This document shows, piece after piece, positions 49,833 to 62,017 of a DNA stretch of 64,000 bases. Made by a program: the position numbers and the translations under genes. The first letter of the stretch is position 1; every line of letters begins with the position of its first letter. Below the pieces are notes generated by a model. It worked only from the letters and a program-made list of their open reading frames with translations, was not told the DNA's origin and did no database searches. The stretch is from Capitella teleta. Lineage: Eukaryota > Annelida > Polychaeta > Capitellidae. The stretch is from contig KB306105.1 of assembly GCA_000328365.1 (NCBI GenBank), positions 138,780-202,779 on the forward strand, read 5' to 3'.

Positions 49833-50138
49833 ATGGAGGCGAAAGCTGGTGCGGTTCCCACGACTATATTCGGTCTGTATGCCGATGGATTCGGAGACCT
49901 TGTTGCAAGCTTAATGCCAAGGAAAGGTCTTCTGGAATCGAGAGATGGTTATTTCGGGGCTGAGGAGGTCGGGAAGGTTGATGTGGTGAAATGGAGACGA
50001 TATGACGACCTCTCTGGCCGCCACGTGCGTGGTTTATGTTACATATTGGATACATGTCCTTTGATGTCCTTTATTCAATGGCAATATTGGTTCTCTGTGG
50101 CATCTCATGGAGGACTCATAATATATACGAATGATTAA
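49833..50138 (+). CDS. Hypothetical frame next to NRF1-type promoter
   Basis: ATGGAGGCGAAAGC opens a frame reading MEAKAGAVPTTIFGLYADGF then GDLVASLMPRKGLLESRDGY. The composition is protein-like up to about GRHV (residue 66), where CAC|GTGCGT could be a donor; after that it looks random. No family recognised. Confidence 0.3.
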   Translation: MEAKAGAVPTTIFGLYADGFGDLVASLMPRKGLLESRDGYFGAEEVGKVDVVKWRRYDDLSGRHVRGLCYILDTCPLMSFIQWQYWFSVASHGGLIIYTND

Positions 50139-52256
50139 ATCATGGTGTGATATTGTATACCGCTGTTTAAAGAACATATTACGCCAAGCCATAATTATAT
50201 GTTTAGGCCCTAAGCCAAGTGTATTCAATATGCTTAAATAAGTATATTCCAGAAACTTCCGAAAGCATATATACAAATTATTCAACAGACATCATTCACA
50301 ACTCGGCCCTTTTTACAAAAACAAATACAATGTTTTGAACTACAATACAATGAAATTCTATAAACAATTACTAAATATATTTTTATGTAGTAGTTTCAGA
50401 GCCAGGGACCAACTATATTGCGCATAAATATATGTAGCTGAAATAAATCAATGCTATTGTATTTTAATGTTCTTATAGCTGCAAACCAATTTAGATTTGG
50501 AGCAGTATGTCTAATTAAAAATCAATTATGGACTGCTAATTAACACTGCTGTTGCCACCCATCACAACATGACCATTGAAGAGCAGATATTTCAAAGTAT
50601 ATTAATTTTACCCTCATGCAATAAAATTGCTGGTTATAGTATGCATGTAATTAGATTATGTGATATCCATGTTCCTTCAAGAAGAGGGAACTCGCTCGCA
50701 GGGAATGTTTGCCACGATGCTGAGATCGGTTGTGCGACACGTGTTTCTGTGACAGCCAGGAGAATCATCCAATTATTCATAAAGAAATAACCGATCAGTG
50801 TGATAAAAGAGTTCTCACTAGCTGCCAATGGCGAGAGATGGTGAGGCGATTTTTATAAGTTGTGTGGCTACATGTGTCGTTATTACGCGCAGAAAATATT
50901 GCATATAATGGATTACAGAGAAACCGATCTGTATACCATATTAAATATAGTAAATTTCCCTATCACTGACACGTAATACGTATTCTATATCCGCTCGAAG
51001 CAACAATCAAATGTGTCGCACTGTTTGTGGTCTATTTCCTTCATAGTTTCACTTATTTTAGATGTCGTGACACTTGATCGATTATCTGAGTGGAATAGTT
51101 GAGATCAAATCAACACTTTCTACGGATTTTAATCCTGGTACTGTCTCTAAAATTTGATTATTTTCATCGTAAAAATTGGATTTTACTGTCCCTGCTCCTC
51201 TCTCCTAAAATACTCTTGGAGTGATTAATATTATATGAAGGAGCAAAATGAATTTTGGTGGTGGTTTTTGACATTCATCATTTTGAATGTCAATCATGTG
51301 TAATATGTCCATCGGGTAATCTTAACAGCGCGTGAAAACAAAGAAGAGTCAAACGTACACGTATATTAATTGTTTCTTTTCTGAATTCTAATTTTATCCA
51401 GTATCCCAGATTCTGCAGGTACCAAATGGCATTCTGTTTTCCTCTCACTTCTTGCTAGTGATTTGGGGAGTTCCTAGTGAGCTTCCATAATCTCCACCCA
51501 TTGCTGCCGGGAGGGAGGGAGGGGCACTATTTACCATCACAGACTCTGTGGGATTAAGCATTTGAAGCAGTTTCGTGAACACGACATAATACTAAAATGT
51601 TCTGCAATTTCGGAAATCCTCCATAAAACTAGTCACCCAACGAATGCTTGTTTATGATAATATCAGATCAAAAAGAGTACTAGTGGCAAGATGGACCGAT
51701 TTTTTCACCGTATCAAACAATTTAATGGTTTCTGTAATTATTCTTCTCAATCGAGCAGGTGTCATGATTGAAAATTCACACAGTCCTCATTTACAAGTTT
51801 GGTGGCCGGTTTCTTTCATATTTATAAGAGAACATCTCAGTATTGAGTTTGCAGCATGTTCTTCCAACACGCTAATGATTATGCTGTGAATTAGGAGCCA
51901 CATTTCCATTTAAGAGTTTTTTGTTTTGTTTTTGTTTTTGTTTTTGTTTTTGCTGTGGAGCTTAGAAGAAATCAACACAAACGTCCATACACCAGAGAAT
52001 ATCCCAAAAAGCAAAAAGAACTAGTAGGAATGTACGATTGCCGTCTGAGCTGTGATTAGATATAAACATTTCGCAAATCAGCCGAGCTTTTTTATTCGAA
52101 CGACTTTCATATTTAATATTTTTGCCTTTGGGAGGACGGATGGAAAGAATCGGCCAAACTTGAGTATCGTAATTATGTATCCTATTATGATCACCCAGTG
52201 CTGCTTTGTTATTCATATAAACGTTTCAGAAAGGTTACTATTTACTAGTACAGCTC

Positions 52257-52293
<37 letters not shown>

Positions 52294-52784
52294 ATTCTTC
52301 ATGCAAACATTGACATCAATACCCGGTATGTAATGTATGTAATGTATAGTTATTAGGTAGTCATATCATTAGTCAAATAGCTAATTAGCAATAATTCATT
52401 GGTTATCTTAAACTGAGTTGTGCAATTGGACAATAAGTGTGCATTATGGATGCACAGAAGAGATCAGTTGTTATACGAAGGTAAAATAGAGCGCATATAG
52501 TTAAACCGCAACATCCCATGATCTAATCGCACTCGCAATGTCACATGCAATTGAGTACATTGCAACCATAATCTGTGCAATCCGGTTTTGTGACACACAA
52601 TATCACGAATTGAGGTCACGACATAATGTTACGCAACCCCTCAAAATATCCTCAAAGCTACGGATCTCCTGAAATACAAGACGCACTTTGGGTGGCCTAC
52701 GTGTACACTTTAAAGAGGTCACAGTGAACATCTGGGTTTATAAACAACTGCAGAATCTGTTGAATCTATTGCGAAGAAGTGAAG
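50139..52784. other. Intergenic, no gene seen
   Basis: AT-rich with a poly-A run at 52262-52292 and (TTTTTG)n near 51920-51950. No convincing exon. Confidence 0.45.
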
Positions 52785-54579
52785 ATGTCTCGCTGTGTGT
52801 TATTCCTTTTGGTCGCAGTGCTTCTGCCCTTGACTGAAGGATGGTGGTTCATCAGGACAAACAGTCGCCAGAAAGCTGAAGGCGGTTAGTGACATTATCT
52901 TGTAGCCTCTCATTGGTATAATTTATTAATTATGAATAGGTATAACTAGGCATATCGGGGCTTCCTCAATAACTCTAAATACTTGTGTGAAGTGACTTTC
53001 GTAACTCGAGTCGGCAATTTATATAATTCTAGTCGCGTACACATCTGGTATGTATGCATCAATATTTTTCTCTATTTTTTTTTTTTTTCAAATAAATTAA
53101 TTGATATTTATGTAGTGGTGTTCAACTGGTTACCTATGTTATGGTTCTCTGTGTCTTTTCTTGTATGGGAATTGAGCCTACCTAATACGTATTCACATAT
53201 AATGGCTTTCTTTTGCCTAAGAAGAAATAAATGACAATCATGTATTTAACATGCATAATTATAGGATCTCGTGATGAAGTATCTCTAATCTAAGTGCATT
53301 TCTTAGTACCAGTAATCGCCCCAAACAAAAGATAACAATAAGATGATGCTATTTTTCTTCTGTTGCAATCACATCGCAAGACGTACGTATCTACTGGCAT
53401 ATAAAGTAAGAGATGATTTGTATCATAATTTCACTGCTAATTAATTGAGAGTCGTGCTCATAAAAAAAAAACCGGTTATGTAACTTATGTTACCTGTTTG
53501 GCTCAGTGATATCTCACAAGATCGTGATGTAGACTTTCCATCTGAATGGAATTTATGGGTTTTTTTTTTTTGGCTCTTGGATGACTGCACGAAAGTTTCA
53601 GTCACCTAATTCGGTTGGGGCTTTGGATTGATACTTTTAGAATAAAGCAAACGAAGGTTACCAATCTACACATATTCCACAGATATCAAACGCGACTGCA
53701 TTGCCAAAGCCAAGAAAGGAACCTGCGATTTCTTCGTCTGCTTCGATCAGAGACATCCGTGCGAACACAGCAATTACGCTCTGTCGTTTGGGTGGAAATT
53801 CTGCACAGCGTTTGACCAGCACTATGCCCGATTCGATGCCGAGGTATGCCAGTCAGTCAATCAGCCAGTCAATCAGTTAGGCATCCAATCTGGTTCGTCG
53901 GTTATTTAATCTTCTAGTTCATGAATCAAGCAGTCAATACTTGAGTCAGATAGTCATTAAATAAGTCAGTCAATGAGTCAGTCAAATATCTTAGTTGGTC
54001 GGTCAGTCAATCGTCTTATCCATCGTTTTCATCTCAGGCAAAGAACTGGATCAATGGCACCCGTAAATGCGTCATGGAGGCCATGTTGGAATTCTACAAC
54101 GAGGAACACGTCAACTGTCAGGACGTCTCTGAGGAGATGAAGGATGCTCACGGCAGATGCGGGGCTGAGAATGGAATCTGCAGCCTCCCCCTCTTGCATA
54201 ACAACAAACACGTCCTCACCGACATATATGGTGTCAAGTAAGTTGCATTCTATCATATTAAAATTACCTATGCTTTGTTTTCGGAAATTTCTGAACTTAC
54301 GTCATGAAACAGAATTTATGAAGTTTTTTTTTTAATGCAGAATTTACTTTATTTTGTAACAGCGAGAAAACTCTGCACCGAATGGCATTGTTCTTTAAGC
54401 ACTGTGGGAAGAACACCTTCTACGCGATTGGTGATTGGTTCACAGATACCTTCAAGGGGATATGGCCAAAGGTCGATAATTTTTTTTCTGGGTTTGGGGA
54501 TAAACTTAAGGAAGGATTTGAAGCAACTAAAGATACGTTAAAGGAATGGGGAAATACACTCAAGGATGTTTTCACTTAA
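52785..54579 (+). CDS. Stanniocalcin-like secreted protein, four exons
   Basis: Exons 52785-52884, 53683-53843, 54038-54237 and 54363-54579 join in phase to give 225 residues. A signal peptide (MSRCVLFLLVAVLLPLTEG) is followed by a cysteine pattern like stanniocalcin: DCIAKAKKGTCDFFVCFDQ, CEHSNYALSFGWKFC, RFDAEAKNWINGTRKCVMEA and RCGAENGICSL, comparable to the C...CGAFACLENSTC...FDTQGKAFVKESLKC...NVCS order of vertebrate STC1. NGT in that segment is a possible N-glycosylation site. The last exon adds MALFFKHCGKNTFY and an amphipathic tail (LKEGFEATKDTLKEWGNTLK). Vertebrate stanniocalcins are secreted dimeric glycoprotein hormones affecting calcium and phosphate. Assignment is by cysteine spacing and flanking residues, read by eye. 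Confidence 0.7.
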
Positions 54580-55055
54580 GTTTTTAATATTTAATGATTG
54601 AGGACATATTAATCATGGACGTGTTCACTTAAGTCTATGTGTTGAATGAAAATTAAATTCAAAATGAGTCAATTCAAGTTTCAATGTTCAAAATTGGGAA
54701 TCATGGATTCATTCACTCAAGTTTTAGCGTGGTTGAGTCTGATGGAGAATTTTTACATTGATTGCGGCATTCTCTCAATTTAGTTATCATGATGAATGCA
54801 AAACAAAGCAATGTATACTTTCTTGTGTTTCACATTAAATTTGTAATAATATGCAAAACTCTCTATTGCGTTGTTTATTTATGTGTATATGTTTTGTTTT
54901 CTTTAGTGAAGTACGATAAAAGTTCAATTAGTGCGATGGCAACATACAGTTTAAAATACTGTGGATAGAGCATGCTATATACAATTTTGCCATTTAAGAT
55001 ACACTGCTGCAATTCTGAGTTATGACGTCTATATAATTAGAATTGAGTCAAAATC
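54580..55055. other. 3' UTR and intergenic
   Basis: AT-rich, no gene seen. Confidence 0.4.
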
Positions 55056-55387
55056 TGACGCAAGCCATAAATATGGAGATTAGCTTGTATATACAGTAAA
55101 ACTTCGATGTGTCGAATTTCGTGGGGTTAGCTCAAATACTTTGACTTAGGGATACTTCGACGGACAGATCGAGGCTGTTATGATATGTACACACAGATTC
55201 GACATCGCTCGTGTAAAGTGGTCCTTATACGTGTCACCCGTTGTACTGGCTACACTGCCATTCGTTCACTAGATTATCGCAGATTCCGGCGAACTAAAAA
55301 CGCTCATATTTTGCACAAATAAATAACCTTTTTGCAAATTTGAGCTCGTTTATGATACAAGCTAATCTCCATATCTATGACGCAAGC
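55056..55387. mobile_element. MITE-like element, about 310 bp
   Basis: ATATGGAGATTAGCTTGTAT (55071-55090) is mirrored exactly at 55355-55374. Outside these repeats the direct repeat TGACGCAAGC occurs at 55056-55065 and 55378-55387, a likely 10-bp target duplication. No coding capacity. The long duplication would suit a Mutator-type origin, but this is only inference. Confidence 0.75.
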
Positions 55388-57239
55388 ATATTCTCATCGA
55401 TATAGAGGAAGCATTGAAATCGATCGAGTAACAAGCATTGAAATAACAACACACCAGCATGTATGGCATAACGTCCTCATAATCTTTCATTGGAATCTAA
55501 GATCTCGTGATTCACTTCGACTTTTCATGAATTTGAATAATTGGCACAAATAGTTGAATTATTATTGCTCAAAGACACATTTTGGTGTTGTCGCTACAAT
55601 GCTCGGGAGCGATCATGAAACTCTTAATATGGACACTCTCCCTCATCATTGCCAATCTGACCATCCATGTTTGAGTGTTCAGGAGAGACCCATAATGTTG
55701 TAATAGCAAGATGACAATGCACTGAGGAATATTGGTCTTATGAACACAGGAGTCGGATGTACTGCATATAACTTGAAATACTCGGAGATCTAATAGTAGC
55801 TAACAAAGGGATAGCAGATTTTTTCCATGAAACTGGAGCAAACAGTGCAATCTGAACATTTATGTCACCCTATGTGAGAATGGCAACAATCAATTAAGTG
55901 TCTACATCGGTGTCAGAGGGACAAATTAATTTATTAATATAATGGTTTTATGTCGTGCATACAATATGATGCTTGTTGGTTATACATTGGAATTATATAT
56001 TGAATTTCTTAAACCCTATTTTGCGGTAACTATTTACTTAACAAAAAAGTGTTCTGTTCATGAAATCATCAGAAATATATACGTCATACTTTACGGAGTT
56101 TGAAGCATCAACCACAATTGTTCTATGAAAAACAAATCGATACAAAGCAGTGACACAACGACATAATTATGGGCTCACTTCATTCAGGGCAAGTTGGTTC
56201 AGCAGTCTACGCAAGTCGTCTGTGCAGTTATAAGAGGATTCGAAGATGTACCTCTGACAATTTGGACGAAAGGCCAAAGGTTAGGCCCATTTCTAGTAAC
56301 TTATAAGAGGACTGGAAATTCTGTACAATAACGAAGATTGGTTATCAGAGATGGTACAATTAGTATAGCCGTGAGGTTCGGGTTTTCTTGGCGTGGGTCG
56401 ACGTTTAGCTTTGATCATCAGATGTTTTTTCTATATCGGCAATCGTACTGATATCCACGGACCACCATGCTGATATAAAGCGATATCATCACGATGAACC
56501 CAAAATTCGCAATAGAGAACATGTATTACCAGCAGTACATCATTGCTGAAAGAATATCTCGTTTGATTTCAGATCTTCATCAACATTATGGATTCAGAAA
56601 GATTCCTCCGAACAATGGCTGCTTTTCCCCGCGAGATGAAGGAGGCGGACGAGATGTTTGACATGGTCCTGGTGTTCGATATTCAATAAGTGACACCAGA
56701 GTTGCCTGTCATAAACTAGTAGGCCATGTGACATCTTCCGTCGCATGTTCATGACTGATATGGCTGATAGGGTTTCAGCAGAGATTGTTCTGAAGGAAAT
56801 TACTTCTACTTCAGGGGTCCTTTTGGTGGAGTACTTGTAAACAGAATGCCACTGAGTTCAACTGCACTTGTGATGCAGCTGGTAGCACGGAGACATGTAG
56901 CCAAGCTGAGTTATAAATTCAAAACACTTCGCAAGGCTTCCACAACACATCCTTCTCAGGCGATATGCGAGACTACAAAAGCAGGCGCTGCGACGCAGAT
57001 CAGGAAGGGGTGCGTCGCTCGTTCTTCTTCATGCTAACATGCAAGTTTGGGTCGTGGTGGAGAAGATTGCTCAGACTCTACTTCTGGAAGCTTGTCTGTG
57101 AAGTGCAACTATGGGGCAGGATAAAGACTTTGTCTATAAAGTAGACGGTGAGTTGCATTCTCGTCAACTTCCAAGATTTGTATTATTGTGTTTCGGAAAT
57201 TTTAAGATCCCGTCAATGTGTGTGGTCTCTCTATCAATT
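55388..57239. other. Intergenic; one possible exon near 56.57-56.69 kb
   Basis: A frame after TTGATTTCAG reads FINIMDSERFLRTMAAFPREM then KEADEMFDMV and ends near 56690. It looks protein-like but matches nothing I know. At 56.83-56.93 kb a Cys-rich frame (FNCTCDAAGSTETCSQAEL) also lacks context. Confidence 0.3.
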
Positions 57240-57615
57240 AGGGAACTGGGTCGTAATCCCTGACCAGATGGTTCTACAAGGCGGTCAAGGGAAAATGCGC
57301 TGAATTCATCTACAAAGGACAAGACGGCAATGGCAACAATTTCATTAACAAGAAGAATTGCGAGGCTGCTTGCAAAAATACCAATGTTCCAGGTATGCAA
57401 TTAAATGTTCAAGAATTCAGGCTAAAATGACGTCCTTTATTGCAGGGAGTGCATTATTGAGGTTGATCCAGGCACAGGCTCTAAATTCATCAAAACTTCT
57501 ACTTCGATTCCACGAAAAACAAGTGCAAGAAGTTCAACTACAGTTGTGAAGGAGGAAATAAAAATAACTTCAAGAACAAGAAGGAGTGCCCCAAGACCTG
57601 CAAGTGTTATAGATC
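57240..57615 (+). pseudogene. Broken Kunitz-type protease-inhibitor-like gene
   Basis: Two neighbouring segments, at about 57270-57395 and 57446-57610, carry Kunitz/BPTI signatures: WFYKAVKGKCAEFIYKG with NNFINKKNCEAAC, and FYFDSTKNKCKKFNYSC with NNFKNKKECPKTC. Neither forms a whole domain in one frame and the gene appears to have two or three breaks. It looks like a decayed secreted two-domain inhibitor. Confidence 0.65.
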
Positions 57616-58520
57616 ATAAAGTGTTCGAGGGAGAGGGAGAGTGGGAATGATTTGCATGGCTCTGCGTTGCAGGTTTTCTAATAGCCCAGTCTGTGTAACC
57701 CTTCCCTGGGGCACGTCTGAGCTAACTTGTGCTATTGGTGATGAGGACTGGTGGACAACGAGATACTGGTTACGGCAACTAAGGTGAGATTCAATCCAGC
57801 GGAAAAAAATGACCACGCACGCCATAGGCAGGCAATTTCTGAAGGATTGCTGGGTGTGGCACGGAATCGAATGCGGCTGCGAGATCTAAGAAGCAGGCAG
57901 CTACAGATTTCTTGGTTGTGGTCGCTGCTAGGAGCTCGTGCAGAAGCAGAGCAATGTGATCCGTTGTGGAGTGATGAGGAAGAAAGCCGAACTGGTTCTC
58001 AACGATAAGTTCGTTGCCCATTAGGTGCTGGAGGAGGGCATCATTAATATTTTTTTCCATTACCTTCCCTACACAAGATGTCAGGGAGATGGGCCTGTAC
58101 TGGTTGGGGTCTGTGAGTTGATCTTTATTCTTGTAAACAGAAACAACGGCAGCCATTTTCAATTCTATCGGAACGACTCTTTCTGTGAAACTTTTGGTGA
58201 AGAGAATGGCCAGAAGGACATAGAGACTGCATGTCTCAGCAGTTCCTCAAAGTGGTTGGTTGAATTCCATCCGGACCAGATGTTTTGTTGACACTGGGGT
58301 TCTGCGTGATCTTCTTGACTCGACACTCACTGAAGAGGATATTGGCCAGTGTTGAGTCTGTTCTGTTCTTAAGACTGGGGAACCGGGGTCGGGAAGAGGC
58401 ACGAAATTTGACAATAAAGCTCTGATTAAGGACTGCCGCCTTGTCTTTTGCAGCGATATAGCTTTCAGTACCAACCGTCATTATGGAAATGGCCTCTTTA
58501 ACTGCCGAACTTCTGTACAA
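57616..58520 (-). mobile_element. LINE fragment, reverse transcriptase
   Basis: Minus-strand frames read KTSGPDGIQPTTLRNC (about 58.24 kb), NQYRPISLTSCVGKVMEKNI and FGFLPHHSTTDHIALLLHEL, then FLDLAAAFDSVPHPA (about 57.83 kb), and further down VSSDVPQG and ARRAMQII-like remnants. These are reverse transcriptase motifs 0 to 3 of the jockey/CR1 superfamily. The catalytic YADD box and the 5' endonuclease are missing and frames change, so the copy is dead. It abuts the broken Kunitz gene. Confidence 0.8.
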
Positions 58521-59083
58521 CTGCTTGCAGTACTATGACTATTAGGTAATTACATGTAAGAGTTATTCAAACTTTATGTATCTTCTACTATTTGTAATTG
58601 GGAACTAGGAAACTAGCTTTTATGATTGATGATGATAGAGTAAGTATTCAGATATAAACAAATGGGAAATTTAAGTTTAACATAAATCTTAATTTATTAA
58701 TTAATAAAATAGATGCTTTCCAATACCACCAATCCATCCACAATTTCGGACCTGGGTTTAAAAATGGCTCGACTTTATTCGATCGAAATCTCACTTCCTC
58801 AGACACACAATTGTGCATAAGGTACTTTCTTTTGGCGTTCAGTATTATTATTATAAAGGATATACTAATCGTCACATTCAGAACTATATATGTTGGAAAC
58901 ACGATGCCATTGATTGTCATCGCATTTGCCGCAGATCGCAGAATTCCAGTAAATTGCTGGGAAGCCCTGTAGCACAATCATTACAAGGAAAACGTTGAAC
59001 TCACTTCCAAATTACACATACTGGGCAATTATGCTGATATTTATCCATCCTCATTTTATATAAACTGTGTGTTTCGAATCTAA
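58521..59083. other. Upstream region of the GPCR gene
   Basis: The last about 140 bp (AATTGCTGGGAAGCCCTGTA at about 58951 on) recurs at 61541, showing that this region was part of the duplicated unit. Confidence 0.6.
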
Positions 59084-60199
59084 ATGTGCCACTCAAAGCG
59101 TATCATAGCAGGAATCTTGAAGCTGATATCCAACATGGAAGTTAACTTTACAATAGATTTGCAGAACCTTTCTACGGATTCAATGAATTATACCACGTCG
59201 TTTGTGCCATTAAATATGTATATCAATTTCCTGGAACGTATTCATCCATACGAGATGTGTTTTAAATATATAATCATCACATTCGGAGCAATTGGGAACA
59301 CGATGTCTTTCGTTGTGCTTCAGAAGAAGACATTTCGGCAGTCATCAGTTGGATTTGTGCTCAGTGCTCTGCTAGTGGTGGACACGTTGGTGCTAGCTCT
59401 GTGGTGTGCATACAATGGCATTGGCACTGTAAGCTACCACTACCCAGGTGCAATTGGATATCAATCGGATTTTATGTGTAAACTGCAGAGTATGTCAAGC
59501 TTCCTGCCTCTCATGTCTGCTTGGTCATTGGTCCTGCTGACAGCTGAAAGACTGGCCGTTGTGTTTTATCCACTGAAAGCTTGTGAATTTTGCACAAGAA
59601 GAAATGTGATATTTGCATGGCTGGCGATTGCACTGGTGATTTTCTTTCTTTTACTCTCTAGTGCTAGGGTCACATTTACTGAGCCTGTAAATTATTATAA
59701 GATAGATTGCGTACTGTACTACATCTATAACATAGTCGAGTTCAGCGATTATATCACGTTTTCCCTTTCCTTTCTAATTCCGAGCTTGTTCTTGATCGGC
59801 GCAAACATCAGCATTGCAGTGAAGCTCTCTCGGTCACTGAGTTTTCGCCGGCACCATTCAAACGATGGCGAGGGCAACCAACAGTCTCGTTCCATCACGG
59901 CCATGCTGCTCTGTGAGAGCATGATTTTTATCATCGTGAATGCTCCCTCCATGATCCTCTCAGAAATTTTAGCTCGGTTAGATTTCGAAGAACGAGTGCA
60001 TTTTGAAATAATGTATGTCTATCATTTTTCAAGCCTACTAGCATACTCGTGCACCGCAATCAACTTTTTGTTCTACTGTGTGTCAGGTTCTCAATTCAGA
60101 AATGAATTCATGGAGTTATTCAGGAGTTGCAAGATGAAAATTAACACGTTCATGTCGAATTTATCAGAAACTTCAAGATCGGTGAATGTTGATGCCTAG
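59084..60199 (+). CDS. Rhodopsin-class G-protein-coupled receptor, intronless
   Basis: A single 371-codon frame with seven hydrophobic segments. The N-terminus has NFT, NLS and NYT glycosylation sites. TM1 contains FGAIGNTMSFVVL (GN motif), TM2 LLVVDTLVLAL (LxxxD), the loop cysteine before TM3 is FMCKLQ, TM3 ends TAERLAVVFYPLKA (ERL replaces DRY), and TM7 reads INFLFYCVSGSQFRNEF, where NFLFY replaces NPxxY and an amphipathic helix 8 follows. A basic third loop (SLSFRRHHSNDG) suits G-protein coupling. This divergent class A type resembles lineage-expanded invertebrate peptide-like receptors; the ligand cannot be told. A second Met lies at codon 18. The frame looks intact, and two decayed relatives follow downstream. 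Confidence 0.9.
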   Translation: MCHSKRIIAGILKLISNMEVNFTIDLQNLSTDSMNYTTSFVPLNMYINFLERIHPYEMCFKYIIITFGAIGNTMSFVVLQKKTFRQSSVGFVLSALLVVDTLVLALWCAYNGIGTVSYHYPGAIGYQSDFMCKLQSMSSFLPLMSAWSLVLLTAERLAVVFYPLKACEFCTRRNVIFAWLAIALVIFFLLLSSARVTFTEPVNYYKIDCVLYYIYNIVEFSDYITFSLSFLIPSLFLIGANISIAVKLSRSLSFRRHHSNDGEGNQQSRSITAMLLCESMIFIIVNAPSMILSEILARLDFEERVHFEIMYVYHFSSLLAYSCTAINFLFYCVSGSQFRNEFMELFRSCKMKINTFMSNLSETSRSVNVDA

Positions 60200-60394
60200 C
60201 TTCAACTTGCAATTTTATCAGAGTGAGGCAAGGTCAAATTATTTAGAATAGACTATTTGACTGTAGTTGATGAATGTAATTATATCATGTACATTGTATT
60301 ATATATAATTTATTCCAATCGCAATTAAGCATTGACATTATAGAAAGAACAGAAAAGGTAAATAAAGATAATTATCCGTAAGGTAAATGAAGAT

Positions 60395-60650
60395 AATTAT
60401 CCATTCTCATTTTTATATAAACTGTGTGTTTCGAATCTAAATGTGCCACTCAAAGCGTATCATAGCAGAAATCTTGAAGCTGATATCCAACATTGAAACT
60501 AACTTTACAATAGATTTGCAGAACCTTTCTACGGATTCAATGAATTATACCACGTCGTTTGTGCCATTTAATATATATTATATCAATTTACTAAGTGGAT
60601 GTGTTGTTTATATATATTTTTCATTAAAGTGTTAATTCGTTTCGTATAAG
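60395..60650 (+). pseudogene. Truncated tandem copy of GPCR 5' end
   Basis: Starts with the same 5' flank (CATTTTTATATAAACTGTGTG) and encodes MCHSKRIIAEILKLISNIET then NFTIDLQNLSTDS, nearly identical to the intact receptor, for about 45 residues before diverging at TM1 and stopping. A young partial duplicate. Confidence 0.85.
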
Positions 60651-61539
60651 CAAAATACAAAATTTGTTCCGTAGCATATAATGTGCACTATTAATGTTTC
60701 ATGCTTAATTATGTGTTTATTTTATGTTGCATATTAGCTGTGAAGAAAAAAAACGGATAAAAGAAAATAAATTAACATAATATTTCACTTCTTGGTCGCT
60801 TGTTATTATCGATGAAATAATATCACTTCAACTGAGCCACAACACACCGTGTGAATAAATGTTATGCTCCCCATATTCCGTTCCTCATCTTTGTCTCAAT
60901 AATAAAAACACTGACTACCACAAGATTCATTCATACAGTTGGTCAGTCCATTTAGCCTTTTAAAAAGTCGATCCGGACAAGATTGCAAAAGAATTTACTT
61001 TTCGTGGAATACATGCGGAATGACCTCTGTATTAATTAACATACTCTAAATCGGACAAAACCCTTTCGATGAAACATAGGTAAAATCGCTAATTGGTTAC
61101 CTTGATTAAGCCAAAGGTAAGTTCACGGTTTGAACATTGGCATATGCATACAGCATATCAAATTGAAGATCTGAATGAGATCAACCCAGAAAATGTGTTA
61201 TTTGTTCCGAAATATGTACCTGTACAGTTTGCGGTTGTGATTCTATAAAGTATATTATTGGGAATATTGAGGTACATGGTTGATAATGTTAGTTGTGTGT
61301 GGGTGGTGATGGAGGTGGATGTGTTGAAACCTGATTGTTTTTGCTATTGTTTCTTGGTTCTATTTTCGTAAGAAAATACTATACGATACAATACATGATC
61401 GGTTCTGCCCTCTTGGTTCAGTGGTGTTATTTTACAGTATACATGCAATTGGTTATTTCTACTAATGGCAGTTGGCAATTCTGTCAACTTCATTTAAGAG
61501 TATGCTTTAGATCACAATTATCTAAACTGAATGCCACTT

Positions 61540-61775
61540 AATTGCTGGGTAGCCCTGTGGCACAATCATTACAAGGAAACTGTTAGACTCACTTTCAAAT
61601 TACATAGAAAGCGTTCTAGTTGGTATTGGTAATCATATTTTTATTTCTCCATCTTCATTTTGGATAAACACCAATTAAGTGTTATGAACGAATTTTGCAC
61701 AAGAAGAAATGTGATATTTGCATGGTGTGCAATAGCATTTGTGATTGTTTTACTTTGTCTTTCTAGACACGTTGA
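61540..61775 (+). pseudogene. Second GPCR remnant
   Basis: Upstream flank AATTGCTGGGTAGCCCTGTG matches that of the intact gene, and then NEFCTRRNVIFAWCAIAFVI matches its TM4. The receptor parts before TM4 are missing, so this copy is internally deleted. Confidence 0.75.
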
Positions 61776-61822
61776 CATATAACGACTGATAATACCCAGG
61801 ACCTTCTTGCTCTTATAGCAAT

Positions 61823-62017
61823 ATGTTCCAGCTCAACGATCTCAATATGGCTGTGGAGATATTTCTCTGTGACCAACTTGCACCGCTGAATTTTGCGCCC
61901 GTTTTGAATATTTCTCATCTGGATAATCTCAAAGAGCTGCGAAAGGAGGTCCAACAAATCGTCACAGAGTATTTAAATGAGTTACTCGATTCTGAAGATT
62001 TGCATGATCCGCATTGA
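61823..62017 (+). CDS. Hypothetical exon or small protein
   Basis: After an acceptor-like CTTGCTCTTATAG, a 64-residue frame reads MFQLNDLNMAVEIFLCDQLA and ends LDNLKELRKEVQQIVTEYLN-ELLDSEDLHDPH. The second half is a good amphipathic helix. No upstream exon or family recognised. Confidence 0.3.
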   Translation: MFQLNDLNMAVEIFLCDQLAPLNFAPVLNISHLDNLKELRKEVQQIVTEYLNELLDSEDLHDPH

